A stretch of DNA of 60,000 bases from Apostichopus japonicus (Eukaryota > Echinodermata > Holothuroidea > Aspidochirotida > Stichopodidae), in the NCBI RefSeq assembly GCF_037975245.1, contig NC_092573.1, positions 24,149,265-24,209,264 on the forward strand, in the 5' to 3' direction. Positions within the stretch are counted from its first letter, which is position 1. Each line of letters opens with the position of its first letter. Shown piece by piece: positions 27,001 through 39,000 of this stretch. Under the pieces are notes generated by a model. That model was not told the DNA's origin, did not search any database, and saw only the letters and a program-made list of their open reading frames with translations. The position numbers and the translations under genes are program-made.

Positions 27001-30000
27001 AGTGAGTGAATCCACCACTGATAGATATATCATGATGATAATAATTGTAACAACTTTTCAACATATTTCTGTTTACATCCTCAGACTTTGTTAGTGGAAT
27101 ACTGTCAGTTTAATTACTTGATATTGCCTATATCCATATTCCAGAAGGGCCAAATGTGAGTTTATAGTTGTGAGACATAGGGTGGGGTGGAGGATGGGCA
27201 AGGGGGGAGGGAGGGACCTTAAACTTACAGAACCAGTAAAACAGAAATCATACACAGTTTGCAAAGCAGAGTGACTTTGTGGGTGACAAATTCCGTTAGG
27301 GTGCAAAGTACAGAACTTTTCGAGACGGAGCTGATTTTTAAGGTTCTGTGCCTCCCCAGTGGACAAAACTAGATTGCAAGTAATATTAACCGTTCAGCAA
27401 AATTCCTTAGACTAACATGATCATCGTCACTAAAATATGGCCGAGTGCATTTTATTGTAATATTAAGAGGACAAGAAATTGAGATGCCCCGGACATGTGC
27501 ACAACACTCAGATATCAGCCCTTTTCAGTTATATTATAGGCCCACTTAACATTTGCTTTGGTTCCTTGTATAGCCAAGAAAATGACTTTGCTATCATAAA
27601 ATTGTTTTGTATTTTATTATATCCTCATAGGAACTGAACCTTCCACTTGTGCCCATTTGTTTCTCTTGCTTTGGCCAATATAATTTATTATACTGTACCA
27701 ACCTTTAACTATTACCACCAAATTAACACCACCAAATCGTCTGTTTAATGTGAATCTCTTAAAGGGATGAAGGAAGCTAATTGTGTACGAAATTAGGTCT
27801 TTGACGTCACCCCAGAGGCAGATTAACCAACCGAACAAGCCGTTTCCAAATTGATAAAATTGAGAGAAAAAGAAGTTTATAAATAGCCACAATGTAACAG
27901 TTAGATACCTGATTCAATACAGTTAATTGCAGCAGGTACAGTAGCAAAGTGAAGAGCCACCACTCATTATTCCATTGCACCTTTTGTCATTCTACCGACA
28001 GTGAGAAAATTACAGTCCTCCGAATTTCCTTACAAATTATACTTTCAAAGTAATTCAAGTAACCAGCCGACCTGTATCACGCTCAGGAAGTGGGTGTTCT
28101 CACCGAGAATGGAGCTCTTCCTGAATCACGACGAAACGGCGATGACGTTTCTCTATTGGCAGGTGAGTGACAGTGGATCCGCTAAATACCGTCGGTAGCG
28201 AATCCGTTACATGAGATGACTTTAGGCAGAGTGTGTTTAGTTGTGATATATGTCATAGGGGTTTAAGAAAAGCAAAGTTTTGAAGATATTTTGGCTTTCA
28301 AGTTCATTCAATTTTTAGAATATGCTAAATCTCTGGAAGGCTCCTTTAAGGCTTAATAATGAACGATGACGTTGGCTCCCCAGTGCAGGCCTACATCATT
28401 TGGTAATGTTATTGAATCAGAAGTTTTAATAACTAAATCAATACAATGTTCTTCTTAACTTTGTTTGAACAACAGATCCCCTTGGATGATATGCAACGGC
28501 ATTTGTCATTGACATTTTTAAAAGTCTTTTATGTTAATTGGGCTCTTGATATTACATCTGCTTGCTGTTATTCACTACACGACTTCTAACTCTGATCCGT
28601 ATATTGATTTCTTATGCTGGCGGTTCATTAACTGCTGATTGATTGCTTCCCAAAGGCAAGAAAAATTTCTTCAGGTTTGTCAACATTTTTTGAGGGAGAT
28701 ACCTCTCTCAAGGACCTAAAAATTGTTGGCTAGCATGCAATGTTTTGGTTGTCCTAGCAACCATTAGAATGTTATTTCTCTTTTATAATACATGCCTGCA
28801 GTGGAATTACTCTTTTGAATAAACCAATTTTATACAGGTTAATGTGAGAAAACCTTGTACGTGGAGCTACTGTACGCTGTAAATATGTCAGAAATCCATG
28901 ATGTGAAATAAGTTGATGTAAAAACTTGTTTCATAATAATTGCCTTGGTGTTTTATTCAAATTTATTGGGACGTGTATATATGTGCTGTGCAATAGGAAA
29001 TTTATGTTTAAACTTGTGTATCGAATGTACTTTGAGCCAGCGGAGCTGTTTTATTCTGCATTGCGATACTTATTAAAGTCAACAAGCTGCCTGTTTATGC
29101 AATTCATCTTGAAGGATATTTCTTTCTCTTTGTTCGATACAAGAATCATAAAATTCTTGCTTAAAATTATTTAATTTTAAGTTTAGGTTAGTATGGTGAT
29201 TGTATCTACTGAATTTTTTTGTAACATGATTATAAATTAAGGACAGTTATAGACCCTTCCCCCAGGGTTTGTTTCAACCACAATACTAATTTACCATTTA
29301 ACGTTTGCCTCAGTTAAAACATTCTCCAACATTGTTAAAGCTCAGGGGACCCCTGACTATTTACTTGTTACAGTGCTCAAAACTGTAATTTTTTCTTCAC
29401 CACTTGATATATGAATTTACTGTGCTCTTCTCCCTTACCTGTCTCCATCAATACACATAAATGCACCTTTCTATCTACCTAAAGTACAGGACTGGAAATG
29501 TTTAAGCACTGTGTCCCCATTTCTGGGGATCCACAGGGTGTGTCCAATGTCTTTTAATAGGTAAAGACATATTGAACGTGAATTCCGTGTCCTACATTCA
29601 TCCACATTTAATCCAATAAAATGGTGTTTGTGTGACTTCAATTAATTAATAATTCATTGTAAAGGATTTTAGTAGAATATATCCCTCAACTAAACTGGTT
29701 TACATTTCAAAATGTAGTATTACCATGGCAACAGATTTCTCGCACAATATGATGATGTTAATTCAACCCCCTCTTTATCATGTGCTTACAATAGTACTGT
29801 GATTATTGAGTATAGAAATACGAGCAACTGAGTGACTAATTTGTCAGGTTTATCAATCTGAAACAGTCACACTGTTGAAACATATTTTGTACACCAGCCC
29901 TTAGTATATATTATACTTTCAGTATTTTTACAAAGCTTGCAAAGTTTCATAATCTCAAAAGTGCTAGGGAAAAATTATTTACTAAGCCGTGGAAGCTTCC

Positions 30001-33000
30001 CTGGAAGTGCCAAAGGAGATGTTGTTCTGCCATAGCTAGTTACATCACCATGACAACATAGAATTTTAAGCCGGCACTTTTTCACTCCACTCTAAAGATT
30101 ACAGTAATTAAGTTAATTCAAACATACAGGTGGGGTTCACTGTAGCAGGGATATTTGACTATTAACATGATCAATGAAAGTGTGTACTTACAGCAGTTGT
30201 CTACAGTGTTGTATGTCCTGTCAGACAAATGCATCAGTACAAAATATATGCTTTCAGCTTGTTCTGTCACATCAGATGTTTGAATATCCCCAAAACCAGA
30301 TCTACATATATTGTCAACAAGTTTACCAAGAACTAACAAGTATTTCTCAGAATGATACACCCTGCTAGATTTGTTTCCTGATTAAATGTTAACCAGCAAG
30401 AAGTAATTAGTGTATTTAATTAACTTTGAACATTTTATCTCTCATACACTTTTTTTATTAGTATTAATCAAAAGGGAATAGCAAGCTGCAAAATTGGTGA
30501 CTTTTATTTCCTTATTTGAAATGAAACATCAAGCATCACACAGTATTGTAAGCAGTTGGTCCACATTTTCTTCTCCAACTTTGATTGTCTCATCCCCAGA
30601 GCCGAGAAAACTGTAACATGGCGCTCTGCATGTTTGTGTTTTGGCAAGTTAGCGTTGTAAAGGAGTGACTTCAGCATGGTATTATTAAAACATTTGATTG
30701 TAAAAGTTATGAAGATGAAATGCCTGAAATCAGGCGCTCAGCGAGGAATTTGCCAAGGGAGGCGCGAACCTGAAGGCAAATTATCAGAGCCGTAGATTTG
30801 GCATTGGAAACTATCTAAGCATAGCGCCACCATGCTTGGGGCGAAGCGTAGAAGAAAAATTTGGCCGAAAATGCCTCCCAGATCGCTGGAAATGGCACTT
30901 CCCAGGCCTTGCAAGTTGCATCTAAGCATTTTCTGTTTGAAATTACTAGCGATATCATAAAAACGTACCAAAAAAATATGCTCAAGGGGGGGTGGCGGTC
31001 GTCCCCTTCACCCCCCCTTGGCTACGTGCCTGCCTGAAATCACTTTGTTAAACACTTTGTTATGGTGCATGATGTATTGCATTCCTAATACATATCTCTC
31101 ACATTTTTAGTATTCATCCAGAGATGTGTTGAGGGCATGGAATATCGCATCTCAGTCGCTTACACGTTGTATATTACAGAGGCCTTTTCTCTCATCAGAT
31201 TCATATTATGAGTGTTTGATGTATGAACCTTGACCTGGTGGTAGGTAATCCGCTCTTTCTGTTTTCACAACAGGCCATCGATGACTTGAGTGCCAACAGG
31301 ATAAAGGCCGGGGAACATCAGAGTGACCTAAAGAAACACCAAGACAGAGAAAATAAATTACAGGTTCGTTTCCCTGGTAAATGATATGAGTGCAGAGGTG
31401 GACTTGGTTAGATGAAGATTATGAGGCCCCACTCCCTGTGGGGATATCTAGGCATTGACACTGCTAAGCTAATAAAACTCATATCTGGTTGATTAGTAAC
31501 GTTAAATTTTGCTCAAGGCAGAAGGAACTTAAAATGCCCTCATCATGGTGTGATGGAGCATATATATACGTTCTTGCTGAAAGAAGTGAGATTGTGATTT
31601 CAGTTTTTTAGATTTTTAAATCTTAAAAATTCAGGAAACTTAATGTCCTTGCAAAAAGGCAACGAAACTTTTTGTTCCTACTTGGCCGACTGGGAAAATA
31701 AGAAAGATAGCATTTTAGATTCCTGCAGTGTAAATTCACATTTCCTTACTTATTTTTCACAGAAATTTTGCTTCTGCAGTAGGATAAAATACGGCGTATA
31801 AACTAGTGTTGCGCCGATAATCGTTTTCAATATCGGTATCGGCCGATATTTGCAATATCGGCAGCATATCGGTATCGGTAAAATTTTGCCTAATTGCCGA
31901 TAACAGCAAGCCGATATTGAACTTTTTTTTTTCACAGCAGAGCTACTTTTTTATACTTGCAATGATTTGTTAATCTGCCCAAGACGATCCATTTCTTTAG
32001 CGTCAGTTAAACTCTTATTCATTTTCGATTAATATCCATGGAAACCTGACCCTCCGTAACCTCTAAAGCACGTCTACGGCGCGCGAATATAACCAATGAC
32101 CTTCGTGAACCTTGGCCTACACATAGCATTAGTGCAGCATGTATACACTGTACTGTACTAACCATTCATTTTCTCAAAGGCCTCCGTGAAAACCTTGAAC
32201 ATGATGCATAACTGCACTTTTAATTTTCCGCGAACACACTGCCGATTTCCCGCCGGTGTTCGCCCAGCGAACACGCCGAGCACGCGAGCATAAAGGCGTA
32301 GTGTCCAGGGGCCCGCCTTAGGGCCTTGGTGGGGTCATGGGGTAGAACCCCTTGTGGGGATCCTGGGGGATAAAGCCCCGAAAAATTGGCTTTTTTTTGC
32401 GTGTCTGGAGATAAAAAAAAATCGCAGTTGAGTATGCAAAATAATTTTCTTATTTAAATTGTCACGAAACAGATGAAAATTTTAAAATGACAAGTTAGAG
32501 TAGCTATATTATGTTATAAAATGAAAAGAGATTTAATCTGTCTTTCAATCTTTAAAAAGTGCAACTTACAAAACTTCCGATATTATGAAACAAACAACGT
32601 TCAGCAAAGCCCTGTCTCTAGACTGCCTAACAATGAATAGCGTGCACAATGCGTACATTTTTACAACTGCGGTGTTTAACCCTATACCCAACTACCGCCG
32701 TACATGTGCTGCGAATTTTCCCAGGTACCTTCCCAAACACACTGTAAGCTCATCCCCTGTGTAACACCTGTTTGTTAACATTTTTTGGCAAGTTGCCAGG
32801 GAACTTTTCAGTTACGTGAGATCCGTAACCGCCGAGGTGGTTAGGCTATTTGCTATACAATTAACTATGGTAGGATATTATTTTTTCCGTATTTTTGGAA
32901 ATTCTAGAAAATACTTTCTTTTTTCCCCCGCTTAAAAACAGATGTGGTCTTACGGTATATTCATAAATGGATGCACTAGAGCCTTGTTTACATGACATTA

Positions 33001-36000
33001 GTTGCATTTAGTACGATATGCCAGTTTTGCGTGAATTTTTCGAAAGTGTTTTGTTCGATCTTTCGTAATATTTGAAAGGTGTACCACCTTACTTTCCGTA
33101 CACAATTGGTCATTTCTCTACTGATTTTCAGTTTTTTTTTCTTCTCTATACGGTCAAGTGAATAAGTTGTACATTGAGTATAAACTCAATAAATTATCAT
33201 TTTTACATTGTGATCGACAGTTCGTAACCTAATTAAGATGCAATTTTGCAAGCATACGTTAACACTATAGCTACTTGTAAGTCTTTACGATGTTAAGGCT
33301 CACATTTACTGCGTCCATTTTATTATCGCGTGCAGCGCTGCAGTGAAAAAGATTCTGGTTGGATTTCAATTATAATTCTCTTTTTCAAAATCAGGAAAAA
33401 AGTCATTCTTTTCAACTTAGGACAAAAGGAAAACAAAACACCATATTTTGTTGTTTACTTGAAGATTTATTTGTGAATGTATGCATGACTAAAAGTACGA
33501 TTTTGCCTTTATTTTGTCTGTTAAAAAATATCGGTATCGGTATCGGTATCGGACCGATATTGGGATGATAATATCGGATATCGGCCAAAACCGATATTGG
33601 TAATATCGGCGCAACACTAGTATAAACATACTATCTTTTTTGAAACGTTTGAATACCTTGAAACTTAGCTATGATGTTTTGTTCAACTCACTATTGTGTT
33701 CAAATCGGCTTAGTAAAAACTTGACCGCGGCTGTGAATGTAACTGTATAGCTTGGAGGGTGGTTTGGAGAGAGTGTGCACTCAAGTGTGACTCATTATCT
33801 GCTTGTGGCTGTGCTCATTATAGCCGCGGAAAAATCCACCGGCCCGGACATGGTGGTTAGATTTGCGAGGCTTCCCTTATTTCCGTGAATGTCTGTGATG
33901 GGTGTTGGTAGACATCAGACCCCCAAAATGTACAGCTTGAAAAACACTGTATTTGTAAGTTATCTACACCCCATCTAAGCCCCTAAAACCCTTGCCCCCC
34001 CTCCCTCCCCAGTCCCCACACCTCATCTCGCCTGCCCAATGCTTCCCCACCTTTAGTTTACGACAGCGACGTTCTACATTGAAGTTGCTACAATCTAATT
34101 TAGTTATAATTGACTGTTCAAGGGAAGATAAGGTGCCTGAAGTTAGTCTTAAATTAGACTTAAGTTTCTCTTCAAACATCAAGTGAAGACCTGCCTGAAG
34201 ACATGATATTTTGCTTTACACCCTTCAAGTACCCCTCTCCTCAAAATAATTAATATACCCCAAGAGAACAATTAAAGTAGACAAACACTTCAACGTTTGA
34301 CAAAATGAAAAAAAAAAGCATGTCATGAAATTTGTGAAAACATAAGTTTATGTGTGAAATTAAACAGTTTATAACTGTTACTAGTTAGCCAAATGGTTGT
34401 AACTGACTCTTTAGATCTTTTAGCTAGCTGGAGGGATATCCAGATGTGTTAATATTACTTGGCTTAGCAGTCAAAAAAGTCACACAACAAAATTTACCAG
34501 AAAATAACCCTACTGTATTTGTCAAAAGTCAAGTCAAGGGCAATTTAAATGTAACAGAGGACAAAGTGTTGGAATGAATTTAAGTTACGATAAAGAGAAA
34601 AAGAAGAAGAATAATAGAACAACCTTTTTGAATATCTTCAAGTTGCATTATGATTATCATCGTCTGTATTTGAAATATTTATCTTCATGAATCGTGCTTT
34701 TATCTTCAAATAGTAAACTAAATGTAAACTTAAAATAGCAGGGCACTTGTCTGAAACATTTAAGTCATTAAACATTAAAGAATGTGTAGTCGATTTGACA
34801 GAGATTTCATTCTGTATATATTACACAGAAAAATTATCATCAGAAGCTTCATAAACAAACAACAAACAAAGCAAGAAAATGACAAGAAACCTTAACATTG
34901 TGAGGCTCACTTGTTAAATGTAATCAGTGAATTTATCAACAGTCATCCTAACTTCTGCTCTAAATCTCACTAGAAAACCGCTAGATTAATATCTCGTTTA
35001 TTACTCTACAGTCCGCTGTCGGTGAATTTTCTGGTAATCTTTCCACCTGTCATGTCATAATCCTTTAGATGCATGCATAGATTTGTACATGTCACAGCGA
35101 AAACATCAGTCCGTGACAGTCATTACATTTTCTCGTTAGTCGATGTGACAGGACCAATTTGATAACACATGAAAAAGATTGATACCGATAGGGAATGTCA
35201 CCGACGTAAAGTCTCTCAAAATAGCGGGAAGTTTAGCTGCAGTTAACGTCAGCTCACGGCAGATTGTAGAAGACATTAATCTCCTCGCATGAAGTAGCTA
35301 TCATGTAATGTAAATATGGCAAATTTTTGGAAAAATTGTATTACAAGTAGTTTTACATAGACAGTATTTATTTCATTCCTCTCTCAACCCCAATGCTCCC
35401 ACTCAACTTATCAACTTTCACACTTTAAAATACACTTGAGCATAAAATATCATTGATACCTTTTTGCTGTCTGATTATCATACAGGTCTGTCAAACCTTG
35501 TGAAAGGTTTGGCATATATATGTCATCACAACTAGCTACCTACAGTAAGACTTGCTACACTTTCATAGTAAACTTAACCTAAGCCTAGCCTTGTTGTGCC
35601 TGAAAGATTCAGGGCTGATATTGTTACTGCCACATGCTTGTACCCTCTCCTATCTCCTTGCCTACAAACTGGTAACATTCTTGCCCTGTTCCCCAATGAA
35701 TCTCTCCTAGCTCCTAGCACTTTGCCCCCAATGACCCTCTCCTAGCTCCTTGCCTACAAACTGGTAACATTCTTGATTGAATGTCTGATCAAGAATCAGG
35801 ACAAAAGAAAGTCTGGAAAATTATGATGTTAATGTGCTCAGTTTATACTGAAACAGAGAGAAGGAAACTTAGAGGCACTGGAAGTATGTAATGATTGATT
35901 CAGCATTCCATTCCATACTTGACGTTATATCACTGTTAACATATTGAAAATCACTACTAAATGTCAGTTTAAGGCAAGCCAGATAAAGTAACATACTGCG

Positions 36001-39000
36001 GGTTGAAAAAGAATAGAATGATTAATACAGTGTTGTGTTTGACAGTAAACTACCAAAGAGCGAGCTTTTCTGTGGTGTAATACATGTCAGGGTAACCAAC
36101 ATAGATGGATGAGAATTGCAGAAGGCTGTGACTTAATGGCTCTAGGAAGAAACTATCATTATTACATAACCTACTGTGCTTTCTGGATCTTGTATGCCCG
36201 GTGTCATCTGTTGCTAGGAAGTAAATGGCCGGGGGGAGGGAGGGGATGGGGAGAGATTGGTGGGTGTTATAGATAAATTGATGTACCAGTTTATAAATCA
36301 ATTGTTTGCATTGCTGTAATAGAATTATATGATTCTTTTGTGAGAATCCCATCTCTCTTGAAACAAGCAAAGAAATAAGTTGCCATAGCAGAGTTCAAAC
36401 ACGTCATCATACTCAGATTGAATACTGTATGAATACGTTAACATCCCTGTCATTTAAATATAAAAGTGCTTATATGTTCTTTTATGTTTAATATGCAAGC
36501 AAGAAACTTGATTATTATGCAAACAGGAATACCATGAAGTACGACTCTATCCTCACAGTGATGGAGTCAACCTGCTGTTAACTCAGGGACTTGAACAAAT
36601 AAACAATGTATGCCCAGATTTGTATATGCAAATTACACTAGAGAAGGGACACTTGTTTTCTGCCTGAGTGAAACTGGTAATAGCTGTTTTGCGCTATAAC
36701 AGATCTTCACGAGATAGTCAACACCTGATGCACCTGTAGTGCAACAATGTAGCAATAGGTCATGTGGTCTTGTGTGAACATTAAAATGACGCAGCACTAA
36801 GGTTGTAAAACCAACCAGCTGCTTTATTGGCATATAATGATGTGTTTACTGCATATCTGATGAAGCCCAGATCAAAGGAGCTGCGGAAAAGCAGGTCGCG
36901 ATATTAGCCGTGCAGGTTTCTGAATTGATTTGAGCCCAGTGGGGGATTTTTTTTAACTGGATTGCCTAATTTAAAAAAATGCCAATCTGATTTCAGGAAA
37001 AGTAGGACAATAAATTGAAATATTTAAATTCATGTCGTACAAACAGGCTAGTAAATTTGGTCTTTAGTGCATGCTAAATGTCAGAATGACTAATAACAGT
37101 TTACAGCTGAAACATTGAGCTTGAAGGAGAATAGAATGATAATATATCGTACACCATGTTTCTATGTGACTTTCTCATACAAAGCTTTGTAGCTTCTGAA
37201 TTGATTTGAGCCCAGTGGGGGATTTTTTTTAACTGGATTGCCTAATTTAAAAAAATGCCAATCTGATTTCAGGAAAAGTAGGACAATAAATTGAAATATT
37301 TAAATTCATGTCGTACAAACAGGCTAGTAAATTTGGTCTTTAGTGCATGCTAAATGTCAGAATGACTAATAACAGTTTATAGCTGAAACATTGAGCTTGA
37401 AGGAGAATAGAATGATAAATATCGTACACCATGTTTCTATGTGACTTTCTCATACAAAGCTTTGTAGCTTCTAAGGGATGTTGTTGAAGGTGAACCAAGT
37501 AACACATGGCATTGAGCTTGAACGAGAATAGAATGATAATAAAAAAGACCACATTGTGTATGTGAATGTCTTCCTTCAACTATAAAGCAGTAAATCTTTG
37601 TACTTCTCTGAATATTCAAAGCAGTAACTCTTTGTACTCCTACTGGATATTCAAAGCAGTAACTCTTTGTACTTCTACTGAATATTCAAAGCAGTAACTC
37701 TTTGTTCTCCTACTGAATATTCAAAGCAGTAACTCTTTGAACTTCTACTGAATATTCAAAGCAGTAACTCTTCATTCTCCTACTGAATATTCAAAGCAGT
37801 AACTCTTTGTACATCTACTGAATATTCATTTAAGGTGATCCTATTGTAGCTACATGCTGAGTTTGAGGAAGTAAGGAATATTATTATCTTTACTTAGTCT
37901 CAGGTTGTTGCCAATTTCTGTGTAATGACTTTAACATTATCTCTCTCTATATAGTTAATTATATGATGTTTAAAATATGACTTAACTTCCTCACTTACCC
38001 TGCCTCCTCACAACTGTAACACACTCACAAGTGTCTGTGTAGTGACATGGTTTTCATTTTATTTGACTTGTTTTTATTTAATATTTTAACTAAGGACGAG
38101 ACGTTAAGATGGGTTTTGACCATCTGGCAATCCAGGCAATCTTATATTCCTCATAAATGTGATTTGTCCGTCTCTGGCCGAACTGTGTTTCTGTAATCCG
38201 ACTATCTGATGGAGAGAATCCCGTACGAGTCCCCAGCCAGGTCAAAAACAGCTGCCGTACATGTTTCTTGGGATTGCTCCTTGAATACAAACTACCTTGG
38301 AACTTTCAATATCTGTCAAATTGGATTTTGTCACTCAAAGCAAAATTTGCATCTTTTAAGTTACTTCCATGTCTGGCATCTTTACAGATTAATTTCCAGT
38401 CTTTGTCAACATTGGGATTTGCTATCTGATTTGAGTGTTTGTCTGGGTTCAGTTTCATATCATTGACAATTATCACATACTTTATTTCATTATCCCTAAT
38501 GTGGAGATCTTAAGCATTCAATACCAATGGATGCATGTTCATTTCACACAGACATTAACAAAGATAAGTTGAGTCTAATCAAGTGTTGTCTTGGTACAAA
38601 GTGATCCTACACAAGGAATTTAATCAAGTGTTGTCTTGATACAAAGTGATCCTGCACAAGGTATTTAAACAAGGTTGTCTTGATACAAAGTGATCCTGCA
38701 CAAGGTATTTAATCAAGGTTGTCTTGATACAAAGTGATCCTGCACAAGGAATTTAATCAAGTGTTGTCTTGATACAAAGTGATCCTACACAAGGAAATTA
38801 ATTAAGTGTTGTCTTGATACAAAGTGATACTTTACAAGGAATTTAATCAAGTGTTGTCTTGATACAAAGTGATCCTGTAAAATGAATTTAATCAAGTGTT
38901 GTCTTGATACAAAGTGATCCTGCAGAAGGAATTTAATCAAGTATTGTCTTGATACAAAGTGATCCTACACAAGGAATTTAATCAAGTGTTGTCTTGATAC

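Larger units (their letters stand above)
28163..31273. other. SNX27 intron
   Basis: Contains a dispersed-repeat copy (29424-29480) and the 298-bp insertion at 30733. The rest is AT-rich without recognised features. Confidence 0.65.

Noticed and set aside
36050-36370. 106-residue minus-strand open frame
   Set aside because: No recognisable domain, and it spans a C-rich low-complexity run; most likely chance.
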